NCBI RefSeq assembly: GCF_042219825.1
Contig: NZ_JBHJHQ010000008.1
Span: 1 to 64,000, forward strand
DNA: 64,000 nt
Origin: JBHJHP01 sp042219825
Lineage (GTDB): Bacteria > Bacteroidota > Bacteroidia > Bacteroidales > UBA5342
Direction: 5' to 3'
Part shown: in pieces, positions 6,902 to 14,984 of the stretch
How the letters are laid out: the number at the start of each line of letters is the position of its first letter
Position numbering within the stretch: position 1 is the stretch's first letter
Made by a program: the position numbers and the translations under genes
Notes under the pieces: model-generated
What the model saw: the letters and a program-made list of their open reading frames with translations, nothing else
Databases searched by the model: none
What the model was told of the DNA's origin: nothing

Positions 6902-7693
6902 ATGGACCATTTTTTAGGATCAAACATTAAACATTTACGCAAGATCAGGAATCTGACACAGGATCAGTTTGCAGACAAAATGGCTGTTAAGCGCTCCCTT
7001 ATAGGATCTTATGAAGAAGGCAGAGCTGTGCCCAAACTGGCTGTTTTAAGGTCTATAGCGCTATATTTCGATGTAAGCATAGACAATCTTGTAAACAGGG
7101 ACTTAAGTCTGGAAGAAAATACAGATAACCTTGCTCATACTCCTGACATTGGAGGAAAAGGTTTGCGGGTTCTGACCACTATTGTTGACCGCGACAACAA
7201 GGAACAAATCACACTTGTACCGGTCAAAGCATCTGCAGGATATACAAGAGGTTACACCGACCCGGATTTCATTGAAACACTGCCAAAATTTAACCTTCCG
7301 TTACCCGAGCTCCAAAACGAAAGAACTTACAGGGCTTTCCAAATAAAAGGCGACAGCATGGAACCCATTCCATCCGGTGCATATATTATTTGCGAATATT
7401 TGCAGAACTGGAAAGAAATAAAGGATGGACGTACGTATATACTGCTCACATACGACGACGGCATCGTTTATAAAAGGGTATACATGCAGGATAACTCAAC
7501 ACTGCTCCTAAAGTCCGACAATCCGGAATATGATCCCTACACCATGCCGTTGAACACGGTTATGGAGGTTTGGAAAGCGCTCGGCTATATCTGTTTTTCT
7601 CTGCCGGAACCAGATGATACGAGCCTGAGGAAACTCACCTCAATGGTGTATAAAATGCAGGATGAACTGGAAAAACTAAAAAAGAAAGAGTAA
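6902..7693 (+). CDS. HTH-XRE / peptidase S24 (LexA-like) transcriptional regulator
   Basis: A 263-residue regulator. An N-terminal XRE helix-turn-helix (residues about 5-62, IKHLRKIRNLTQDQFADKMAV) is followed by a C-terminal S24 domain. The self-cleavage elements are all visible: an Ala-Gly site in VKASAGY (112-113), the nucleophile Ser152 in KGDSMEP, and the general base Lys191 in IVYKRVY. Such proteins are CI/LexA-type repressors inactivated by RecA-stimulated autocleavage. It is divergent from the radical SAM/DUF4130 pair, so control of that pair and of itself is plausible. A predicted coiled tail ends the protein (MQDELEKLKKKE). Confidence 0.88.
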   Translation: MDHFLGSNIKHLRKIRNLTQDQFADKMAVKRSLIGSYEEGRAVPKLAVLRSIALYFDVSIDNLVNRDLSLEENTDNLAHTPDIGGKGLRVLTTIVDRDNKEQITLVPVKASAGYTRGYTDPDFIETLPKFNLPLPELQNERTYRAFQIKGDSMEPIPSGAYIICEYLQNWKEIKDGRTYILLTYDDGIVYKRVYMQDNSTLLLKSDNPEYDPYTMPLNTVMEVWKALGYICFSLPEPDDTSLRKLTSMVYKMQDELEKLKKKE

Positions 7694-7694
7694 C

Positions 7695-7740
7695 GAATTA
7701 CCTCGCTTCGCTCCGTGATCCCGTTTGGGGAGAGATGCTC
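7695..7740. repeat. solo partial copy of the 118-bp repeat
   Basis: GAATTACCTCGCTTCGCTCC and the following GTGATCCCGTTTGGGG match the first third of the tandem units at 10636-11108, about 3 kb away. The terminator-like part of the unit is not conserved here. It begins directly after the stop codon of the S24 regulator. Confidence 0.75.
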
Positions 7741-7819
7741 ATAAAACTGTTTTGTTTACAACAAAAAATGTATTATTTTATCTGACTAATTTCATGTCAT
7801 TACATATTACTTTTTTGCC

Positions 7820-9265
7820 ATGTCTAAAAATATATCAAAACAAGCGGGTTCCATTTCAAGAAGAAACTTTGTAACAGCAACCGGAACTTTGGCTGCCGGA
7901 ATAATGCTGGCACACCCTGCATCCAACTTGTTTGCAAGAGGCGGTGTTCAGAACTTAAAGAAAAAAGTTGCCCTTGTCGGAACAGGTATCAGAGGTATTA
8001 AAACGTGGGGTAAGTTCTTAACGGGAAATTACAGCGATGTGGTAGAATATGTCGGATTATGCGATATAAACCCGGGAAGAGTTGAATATGCAAAAAATTT
8101 TCTGGGATTAGACTGTAAAACCTTTACCAGTTTCGACGACATGATCTCTTCTGCTAATATTGATCTGCTGATTGTGACCACAGTTGATGCAACTCACGAT
8201 GAATTTATTATTAAAGGATTAAATAAGGGGATAAATGTTGTCACCGAAAAACCGATGACTACAGACGAGAAAAAATGCCAGGCTATAATCGAAGCCGATA
8301 AAAACAGCAGTGCAAAACTGATCATGGGATTTAACTATCGTTATGGTCATCTTTTTACAAAACTAAAAGAATTGCTCTTGGAAGATCATATAGGGAAATT
8401 AACTTCTGTTGATTTTAACTGGTACCTGAATACGTATCACGGTGCTTCATATTTTAGGCGCTGGCACGGAGAACGCGATAAAAGCGGGACTCTATTGCTG
8501 CATAAATCATCGCATCATTTCGATCTGCTAAACTGGTGGATTGGCTCGGATCCTGTTGAAGTGCATGCCTTTGGAGGTCTGGAGAAATATGGAAAAAACA
8601 ACGCCTTTCGGGGAAAACGTTGTATGACATGTGATCATCAGGATTCCTGTCAGTTTTTTTGGGATATGAGAGAAGATAAAAATCTAATGAAACTTTACTA
8701 TGAAAATGAAAAATATGACAACTATATAAGAGATAACTGCCTTTGGAGAAATGAAATTGACATTTTTGATAAAATGGCTGTCCAAATTAAATACGCCAAT
8801 AATGTACAGGTAAGCTATTCTCTTTCAGCCTATTCTCCATACGAAGGATTCAGAATTGCTTTTAACGGGTTGAACGGCAGGCTGGAAACCTGGGAAGGAA
8901 TTCCATCTATGGAAAGTATTCAGGAAGATCAGTCACAGTTGCACGAAAAAGAAATGAGCCAGAATTCTCATACAATGGCCGGGTTAAAATTCCATGAAAT
9001 AATCATGCAGAAAAACTTTAAAGATTATAAGCGTATAGAATTCCCATACATAAGAAGTGGGCATTGGGGAGGCGATAAGCTTATGTTTGATGCAATATAC
9101 AGGAACCAGATTATTGATCCCGACCTTCATCATGCCGCAAATGTGCGCGATGGATCAATGGCTGTTTTAATTGGAATAGCAGCCCGTAAAAGTATCGATG
9201 AAGACCGGGCCATTAAAATTGCCGATTTAACAAGTCTGGTTCCCCGCGAAAATAAATGGATATAA
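7820..9265 (+). CDS. Tat-exported Gfo/Idh/MocA family oxidoreductase
   Basis: A 481-residue protein with a twin-arginine signal (SRRNFVTATGTLAAGIMLA), so it is folded with its nucleotide cofactor in the cytoplasm and exported to the periplasm. An NAD(P)-binding Rossmann fold starts at about residue 48 (KKVALVGTGIRGIKTW), and the family EKPMTTDEKK motif lies at about 145. The C-terminal substrate domain includes the FRRWHGERDKSGTLLLHKSSHHFDL region. Family members oxidise or epimerise sugars and polyols, some as Tat-exported glycosidase-like enzymes; the substrate is unknown. It is followed 24 bases later by an enolase-superfamily gene, also Tat-type, suggesting a shared sugar-acid pathway. 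Confidence 0.88.
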   Translation: MSKNISKQAGSISRRNFVTATGTLAAGIMLAHPASNLFARGGVQNLKKKVALVGTGIRGIKTWGKFLTGNYSDVVEYVGLCDINPGRVEYAKNFLGLDCKTFTSFDDMISSANIDLLIVTTVDATHDEFIIKGLNKGINVVTEKPMTTDEKKCQAIIEADKNSSAKLIMGFNYRYGHLFTKLKELLLEDHIGKLTSVDFNWYLNTYHGASYFRRWHGERDKSGTLLLHKSSHHFDLLNWWIGSDPVEVHAFGGLEKYGKNNAFRGKRCMTCDHQDSCQFFWDMREDKNLMKLYYENEKYDNYIRDNCLWRNEIDIFDKMAVQIKYANNVQVSYSLSAYSPYEGFRIAFNGLNGRLETWEGIPSMESIQEDQSQLHEKEMSQNSHTMAGLKFHEIIMQKNFKDYKRIEFPYIRSGHWGGDKLMFDAIYRNQIIDPDLHHAANVRDGSMAVLIGIAARKSIDEDRAIKIADLTSLVPRENKWI

Positions 9266-9289
9266 GCATCCCCTAACTAATTGATTCCA

Positions 9290-10543
9290 ATGGAAACTAA
9301 TAGGAGAAATTTTATAAAAACAGCTTCAGCTGCTGGTTTGATCCTACCGTTTACCTCCTGCTCTGATTTGGGAGCAAAAACCGGCGAATTCGAAGAAGAA
9401 AAGCTTACAGAAATATGCAATAAACCTGTGCTGAATGTAACCTCGTTGAATCAACCCGTTATTATAGAATCAATGGAGTTACTTAGATTAAACGATACGT
9501 ATTTCGTGCGTACAAGATCCAAAGATGGCGCAGAAGGGATTTCTGTAACAAATAAAAAAATTGATGTGTTGTACCCTATTCTTCTTAAATTAATCATCCC
9601 ATTTTTCATCGGAAAAGATGCCCGCCAAATTGAAACTCTGCTTGACGAATTATACGTATCCAACAGCAATTACAAAATGCAGGGACTGGCGTTATGGTGT
9701 TGCGTTGCCTGGGCAGAAGGCAGTATTATAGACCTGTTGGGAAAAACCGCCGGGAAACATATCAGTTACTTCTTCGGAAACAGGGTAAGGGAAGCCGTAC
9801 CCATATATGTTGCGAGTGGCAACAGAGGTACAACACCTGTGGAAGAGATCGATATATTACAGCAAAAAATCGCAGAAACCGGTGCAAAAGCAGTAAAATT
9901 CAAAGTTGGCGGAAGAATGAGTCGTAACAAAGATTCAATGCCCGGACGCTCTGAAAACCTGATCGAACTATCCAGAAAGATTCTTGGAGATGATATCACC
10001 ATTCAAGCCGACGCAAACGGTTCCTATGGTGTAAAAAAAGCCATTGAAATTGGCAGAAGGCTTGAAGCGATTAATGCCTATTTATTTGAAGAACCTTGCA
10101 GATTTGATAATACCGATGAAACAAAACAAGTGGCAGATGCATTAAAAATACCCATTTCAGGAGGTGAACAGGAATCCAGTGAATACCGCTTTCGCAAAAT
10201 GATTGCAGATAATGTTCTGCAAATTGTTCAACCCGACTTACATTATTACGGTGGTTTTATTCGTACTACCAGGGTTGCACGAATGGCAGAGGCAACAGGC
10301 AAGCCCATAACAATCCATATTTCGAACCGGAATGCAGGTTACGCCGAAATGGTCAACTTTAGTAGCTTCACGCCAAATATTGGTCGTTTTCAGGAATTAA
10401 AAACCGGAATGGAAGCTACGGCAGATTTATTTGAACCAGTCATTCAGGTTAAAAACGGATTGCTTAATGTTCCTACAGCTCCTGGTTTAGGAATGGCTCA
10501 CGCCGAATATGCATTAAAAAAAGCAGTACCGATTAAAAGCTGA
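9290..10543 (+). CDS. Tat-exported mandelate racemase/muconate lactonizing enzyme-like protein
   Basis: A 417-residue enolase-superfamily protein counted from ATG 9290; an in-frame TTG at 9281 is less likely. The signal NRRNFIKTASAAGLILPFTS has a twin arginine, and a Cys follows at about residue 24, so it may be a Tat-exported lipoprotein. The barrel shows the KxK catalytic pair (VKFKVGG, about 203-205), then metal ligands in QADANG (Asp241), LFEEPC (Glu267 or Glu268) and SGGEQE (Glu293), and IHIS (His343) as the opposite-face base. It should abstract an alpha-proton from a carboxylate such as a sugar acid or amide. The substrate is unknown. Confidence 0.82.
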   Translation: METNRRNFIKTASAAGLILPFTSCSDLGAKTGEFEEEKLTEICNKPVLNVTSLNQPVIIESMELLRLNDTYFVRTRSKDGAEGISVTNKKIDVLYPILLKLIIPFFIGKDARQIETLLDELYVSNSNYKMQGLALWCCVAWAEGSIIDLLGKTAGKHISYFFGNRVREAVPIYVASGNRGTTPVEEIDILQQKIAETGAKAVKFKVGGRMSRNKDSMPGRSENLIELSRKILGDDITIQADANGSYGVKKAIEIGRRLEAINAYLFEEPCRFDNTDETKQVADALKIPISGGEQESSEYRFRKMIADNVLQIVQPDLHYYGGFIRTTRVARMAEATGKPITIHISNRNAGYAEMVNFSSFTPNIGRFQELKTGMEATADLFEPVIQVKNGLLNVPTAPGLGMAHAEYALKKAVPIKS

Positions 10544-10635
10544 TAACCTGAACGAGCTGCATACAAAATTTGTATTTCCCAATTAAATCCTCTGCGTTTA
10601 ATATTTTAAACCCGCTGATTTTCAATGTCGGGACT

Positions 10636-11108
10636 AAGGAATTACCTCGCTTCGTTCGGTGATCCCGTTTGGGGGAAGATGATCAAAAAGCCGTAAGCAC
10701 TACGTGCTTTGCTTTTTTTTGTTATACCTGCTCGCTGAAACAAGTTTCGCTCAGAAGGAATTACCTCGCTTTGCTCGGTGATCCCGTTTGGGGGAAGATG
10801 ATCAAAAAGCCGTAAGCACTACGTGCTTTGCTTTTTTTGTTATACTTGCTCGCTGAAATGAATTTCGATCAGAAGGAATTACCTCGCTTCGTTCGGTGAT
10901 CCCGTTTGGGGGAAGATGATCAAAAAGCCGTAAGCACTACGTGCTTTGCCTTTTTTGTTATACTTGCTCGCTGAAATGAATTTCGATCAGAAGGAATTAC
11001 CTCGCTTCGTTCGGTGATCCCGTTTGGGGGAAGATGATCAAAAAGCCGTAAGCACTACGTGCTTTGCCTTTTTTTGTTATACTTGCTCGCTGAAACAAGT
11101 TTCGCTCG
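10636..11108. repeat. four tandem 118-119 bp structured repeats
   Basis: Four near-identical direct units begin at 10636, 10755, 10873 and 10991. Each contains, in order: ATTACC pairing with GGTGAT around an 11-base loop; CCC-GTTT-GGG; a terminator-like stem (AAAAAGC and AAGCAC pairing with GTGCTT and GCTTTTT, then a T-run); and a small hairpin that reads GAAAC-AA-GTTTC in units 1 and 4 but GAAAT-GA-ATTTC in units 2 and 3. The last is a compensatory change. No ORF is conserved across units. They fill the gap between the enolase-superfamily gene and tRNA-Pro; 10544-10635 holds nothing I recognise. Confidence 0.9.
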
Positions 11109-11125
11109 CAGTATAACAAAAAAAG
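11068..11125. repeat. 15-bp perfect inverted repeat at the edge of the tandem array
   Basis: CTTTTTTTGTTATAC (11068-11082) is exactly inverted as GTATAACAAAAAAAG (11111-11125), with further partial pairing inside (TGCTCGC and GCTCGCA). It joins the last tandem unit to the tRNA-Pro terminator and could form one long hairpin of about 58 bases. Confidence 0.7.
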
Positions 11126-11152
11126 CCCTTCACATCTGTGAAAGGCTTTTTG
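11117..11152 (-). terminator. rho-independent terminator of tRNA-Pro
   Basis: Read on the minus strand, AAAAAGCCTTTCAC pairs with GTGAAGGGCTTTTT around a 4-base loop, followed by a T-run. It starts directly after the tRNA 3' end. Confidence 0.8.
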
Positions 11153-11227
11153 TCGAGGTGGAGGGATTCGAACCCCCGACCCCCTGCTCCCAAAGCAGGT
11201 ACACTAACCGGACTGTGCTACACCTCG
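11153..11227 (-). tRNA. tRNA-Pro (anticodon UGG)
   Basis: The minus strand folds as a complete tRNA. The acceptor stem is CGAGGTG with CACCTCG, the anticodon arm is CCTGC-TTTGGGA-GCAGG giving anticodon TGG, and the T arm carries GGTTCGAATCC. The 3' CCA is not encoded (the discriminator is followed by CA). A strong terminator follows immediately. It decodes CCA/CCG/CCN proline codons. Confidence 0.95.
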
Positions 11228-11327
11228 AAAATTTTAGCTCTTATCGTTACAAAAGCGGATGCAAAACTATAACTTTTTTTTATTTCTACAAACAGAATTA
11301 CACGATAGTAATGAATAAAATCACATC

Positions 11328-11858
11328 TTACTGTTTAAGAGATAAATAGAAATGCCAGATTACAATTCCCGCCGTAATAGAGACATTTAAGGAATGTTTG
11401 GTTCCAAACTGAGGAATCTCAAGACAACCATCTGATGAATTCACAACTTTCTGCTGCACTCCTTTTACTTCATTTCCCAGAATCACTGCGTATTTTTCAC
11501 TTCCTGAAGGCTCAAATTCATCAAGGCTTATGCTGCCCTCTGCCTGCTCAACAGAATACACCGTATATGCTTTATTTTTTACATAGTTCACTGCATCGAG
11601 CGTATCTTCAAAGTATGACCACTCTACAGCATCTTCTGCACCCAAAGCCGTTTTATGAATCTCTGTATGCGGAGGAGTTGCTGTAATGCCACATAACACA
11701 ATCTCTCTGATCCTGAAGGCATCAGATGTACGAAATACGGAGCCTACATTATTGAGGCTCCGTACATTATCTAAAATAATAATAAGTTCTGCTTTTTCGG
11801 CTTCCTGAAATTCTTTAACCGATATGCGGTTCAGTTCATCAATTTTCAGTTTTCGCAT
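11328..11858 (-). CDS. TrmH-family (SpoU) RNA methyltransferase
   Basis: A 176-residue SPOUT-class methyltransferase with the three family motifs: motif 1 LDNVRSLNNVGSVFRTSDAF (about residues 31-50), motif 2 YAVILGNEVKGV (about 123-134), and motif 3 EIPQFGTKHSLNVSITAGI (about 147-165). These form the knotted SAM site that methylates a ribose 2'-OH in tRNA or rRNA. It lacks an N-terminal substrate-binding extension and is a short stand-alone form like TrmL or TrmH. Which nucleotide is modified cannot be told. It is encoded convergently to the Tat pair, downstream of korAB. Confidence 0.88.
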   Translation of the reverse strand: MRKLKIDELNRISVKEFQEAEKAELIIILDNVRSLNNVGSVFRTSDAFRIREIVLCGITATPPHTEIHKTALGAEDAVEWSYFEDTLDAVNYVKNKAYTVYSVEQAEGSISLDEFEPSGSEKYAVILGNEVKGVQQKVVNSSDGCLEIPQFGTKHSLNVSITAGIVIWHFYLSLKQ

Positions 11859-11904
11859 ATGCTAAGTTTTTGCAAAGATGAACGTTTTGAACCTAAAATA
11901 AAAA

Positions 11905-12924
11905 CTATTCTACTTCCCAAACACTGCCTGCACGGGCAAGCTCTTCAAATTTTGAGATCTTTGAAACAGCCTGAACATCTTTTATCTGCTGCACAAGATT
12001 ATCGTCGTAAGTAGATGCTTTAACTGCACGTATAACACCCAGAGCAACAGGATATTCAGGATATTCCATATTAGCCAGTACGCCATGCAATATTGAATCA
12101 CGCTCATAGGCATCATGTACCAGAATATCATCCAAGGTCACCCCGTCTTTACCAATCTCAACCACTTTCAACTTCATGCTACAGTCAAGCATAAGCCCCT
12201 TTTCGTTGTTTTGACCAAACAACATGGGCTTTCCATGCTCCAGCAATATTGTACGGTCCGCCCTGTGTGCTTTATCGGTTATAGCGGCATGCGTATCGTC
12301 ATTAAATATCACACAATTCTGGAGCACTTCCACAACCGATGTCCCTTTATGTTCTTGCGCTGCAACCAACACATCATGAGACAATTTCAGGTCGGTATCG
12401 ATTGAACGGGCAAAGAATCTGCCGCGTGCTCCCAATGCCAGTTCTCCCGGACGGAATGGATATTCGATGGTTCCGAACGGAGAAGTTTTTGAGATAAAAC
12501 CTTTTTTGGAAGTCGGCGAATACTGTCCTTTAGTTAACCCATAAATCTGATTATTGAAAAGAATAATATTGATATCGACATTTCTCCTTACTGCGTGTAT
12601 AAAGTGATTTCCCCCGATAGCCAAGGCATCACCGTCCCCGGAAATCTGCCATACTGTTAAATCAGGATTTGCAATTTTAACACCTGATGCAATTGCTGCA
12701 GCACGTCCGTGAATGGTATGAAAGCCGTAGGTATTCATATAATATGGCAAACGACTTGAACAACCAATACCAGAGATAACAGCGACATTGTCCGGATCAA
12801 TACCGATGGTAGCCATTGCCTTATGTAGCGTATTAAGGATTGCATGGTCACCACATCCCGGACACCATCTTACATTCTGATCACTTTTATAATCCTTAGG
12901 GGTGAATGTTTCTTTAATCTCCAT
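11905..12924 (-). CDS. korB: 2-oxoacid:ferredoxin oxidoreductase, beta subunit
   Basis: A 339-residue thiamine-pyrophosphate-binding subunit. CPGCGDHAIL at about residue 22 and the GDGDALAIGGNHFIHA stretch with NNQIYGLTKGQ (about 115-153) are the TPP/Mg site of the Kor/Por beta family. With KorA it would oxidatively decarboxylate 2-oxoglutarate or a related 2-oxoacid to the acyl-CoA while reducing ferredoxin. It lies 8 bases after korA in a two-gene operon. The 2-oxoglutarate preference is inferred from the fused gamma-alpha architecture of the partner; no separate ferredoxin-like delta subunit is seen here. Confidence 0.92.
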   Translation of the reverse strand: MEIKETFTPKDYKSDQNVRWCPGCGDHAILNTLHKAMATIGIDPDNVAVISGIGCSSRLPYYMNTYGFHTIHGRAAAIASGVKIANPDLTVWQISGDGDALAIGGNHFIHAVRRNVDINIILFNNQIYGLTKGQYSPTSKKGFISKTSPFGTIEYPFRPGELALGARGRFFARSIDTDLKLSHDVLVAAQEHKGTSVVEVLQNCVIFNDDTHAAITDKAHRADRTILLEHGKPMLFGQNNEKGLMLDCSMKLKVVEIGKDGVTLDDILVHDAYERDSILHGVLANMEYPEYPVALGVIRAVKASTYDDNLVQQIKDVQAVSKISKFEELARAGSVWEVE

Positions 12925-12932
12925 AATAGCTA

Positions 12933-14777
12933 TTATAAATATTTTTTAATTTCATTTTTTATATCCTCAACGGCCAACGGTAAACCTTCAATTCTGTTGA
13001 ACTGATGATAAACCGGACCCGGTATAGTCATGCGCAGATAATCCACGAATTGTCCCTTGTTAATTTCGCAAACCACAATTTTCTTGTATTTCTTCATGAT
13101 GTCCACCGTGTTCTTTGGCAAAGGCATAATATAATTAAAGTGCGTATATGCCACTTTTATGCCCTCTTCATGCAATTCTTCAAAAGCGGTGGTCAGATGA
13201 CCATAGGTTCCTCCCCATCCTACCATCAGAATATCAGATTCCACATCACCAAGAACCTTCTGCTCTGGTATAAATTCGGCAACCTTCTGTACCTTTTCCT
13301 GTCTGATGTCAACCATTTTCTGATGGTTAGCAGGATTATGCGAAATAGCACCTGTTATAAAATCTTTTTCCAGACCTCCAACACGATGACTGAATCCCGG
13401 TGTTCCCGGAGCTGCCCAGTAGCGGTTCAGCCTTTCCGGATCACGCTGCATTACCTTCCACGACTCACGCATTTCGGGTGTAACAACCGGAACTTTAATA
13501 TCTGGAAGTTCTTCCATTGATGGAATACGCCATGGCTGTGAACCGTTAGCAAGAAATCCGTCTGTCATTAAAATAACCGGTGTCATATGCTCCAGAGACA
13601 GTTTTGCAGCCATAAAGGCATAATGAAAACAATCTGATGGTGTGCTGGCCGCAATCACAATGGCAGGGCTTTCACCGTTTCTGCCATACAATGCCTGACG
13701 AAGATCGGACTGCTCTGTTTTGGTGGGCAATCCGGTTGATGGCCCTCCACGCTGAACATCTACAACCACTAGAGGTAATTCGGCCATTACAGCCAGACCA
13801 ATTGCCTCGCTTTTGAGTGCGAGACCAGGACCCGAAGTTGTTGTTACAGCCAGATCTCCGGCAAAACTTGCCCCTATAGAAGTCGATATTCCCGCAATTT
13901 CATCTTCAGCCTGAAATACTTTCACGCCAAGATCTTTTCTACCCGAGAGTTCCTGCAGAATTTCCGTTGCAGGCGTAATGGGATAACTTCCCAAAAACAA
14001 TTCTTTTCCACTCTTTTCTGATGCAGCGAGAAAACCCCAGGCCACGGCCTGATTTCCGTTAATATTGCGATATGTTCCTTTTTCCTTTTTCCCGGTTCCA
14101 ACCATGTAGGATGGTGTCATTGCCTGGATATTTTCTCCATAGTTAAATCCATCCTGCAAAACCTTAATATTTGCCTCAGCAATCTCAGGTTTTTTCTTAA
14201 ACTTACGGTGGAGCTTTTTCTCGATATATTTTAACGGCTGATTGAATAGCCAGGATACCAAACCAAGGGCATACATGTTTTTACTGCGTAGTACGGTCTT
14301 GTTATCAAATCCAAACTCTTTTAAACTGTTGGCAGTCATTGTGGTAATCGGAGCTTTTACAATATTAAAATCGCCCAGATGATCCTCCACAATGGGATCC
14401 ATGGTTTTATAACCGGCTTTCTCCAGATTCTTCTCCGTGAATGCATCCACATCGAGAATAATGGTTCCTCCCGGTTTTAAATATGCTTTATTGGCTTTAA
14501 GAGCAGCCGGATTCATTGCAATCAGTACATTAGCAACATCACCCGGTGTATGAACAATTTTTTTTCCAAGATGTACCTGAAATCCACTCACACCACCAAT
14601 CGTTCCCCTTGGTGCACGTATGTCAGCCGGATAATCAGGGAAAGTTGATATATCATTTCCCAATTCTGCTGATGATTCGGAAAACAGCGTTCCGGTCAAT
14701 TGCATTCCATCACCGGAATCACCAGAAAACCGAACAACAACGTCCTCTAACTCAATTGGTTTTACGCTTTTAGGCAT
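12933..14777 (-). CDS. korA: 2-oxoacid:ferredoxin oxidoreductase, alpha subunit (gamma-alpha fusion)
   Basis: A 614-residue fused subunit. The N-terminal gamma domain (about 10-190) starts VVRFSGDSGDGMQLTG, followed by the pyrimidine-binding alpha domain (about 230-480; GSYPITPATEILQEL, AEDEIAGISTSIGASFAG, TTTSGPGLALKSEAIGLAV, QRGGPSTGLPTKTEQSDL). A transketolase C-terminal-like domain ends the chain (DILMVGWGGTYGHL). This is the typical Bacteroidota KorA. It is the first gene of the korAB operon, and the presence of a ferredoxin-dependent enzyme fits an anaerobic or facultative lifestyle (inference). Confidence 0.92.
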   Translation of the reverse strand: MPKSVKPIELEDVVVRFSGDSGDGMQLTGTLFSESSAELGNDISTFPDYPADIRAPRGTIGGVSGFQVHLGKKIVHTPGDVANVLIAMNPAALKANKAYLKPGGTIILDVDAFTEKNLEKAGYKTMDPIVEDHLGDFNIVKAPITTMTANSLKEFGFDNKTVLRSKNMYALGLVSWLFNQPLKYIEKKLHRKFKKKPEIAEANIKVLQDGFNYGENIQAMTPSYMVGTGKKEKGTYRNINGNQAVAWGFLAASEKSGKELFLGSYPITPATEILQELSGRKDLGVKVFQAEDEIAGISTSIGASFAGDLAVTTTSGPGLALKSEAIGLAVMAELPLVVVDVQRGGPSTGLPTKTEQSDLRQALYGRNGESPAIVIAASTPSDCFHYAFMAAKLSLEHMTPVILMTDGFLANGSQPWRIPSMEELPDIKVPVVTPEMRESWKVMQRDPERLNRYWAAPGTPGFSHRVGGLEKDFITGAISHNPANHQKMVDIRQEKVQKVAEFIPEQKVLGDVESDILMVGWGGTYGHLTTAFEELHEEGIKVAYTHFNYIMPLPKNTVDIMKKYKKIVVCEINKGQFVDYLRMTIPGPVYHQFNRIEGLPLAVEDIKNEIKKYL

Positions 14778-14984
14778 TACTCAATATAATTTTACAGATT
14801 ATAACATGTTACTTTTCTCAAAAAAACGATGCAATTAAATGAAAATTCTGCATTTAAAATATTAATTAAGGAATACTTTACAACATATTTTGTTTTTTAT
14901 ATATATTCTTAATTAGGAAGTTACGAATATTAACAACATCCAACGTTTGCAAATATCTTTTGAAATAGTATTTTTATATTACCA

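Noticed and set aside
10636..11108. Tandem repeats as a CRISPR array
   Set aside because: Units are contiguous 118-bp copies without variable spacers, and no cas genes are present.
11059..11349. 96-aa + strand ORF over the tRNA-Pro region
   Set aside because: The segment VEGFEPPTPCSQSRYTNRT is the usual false translation of the antisense strand of a tRNA.
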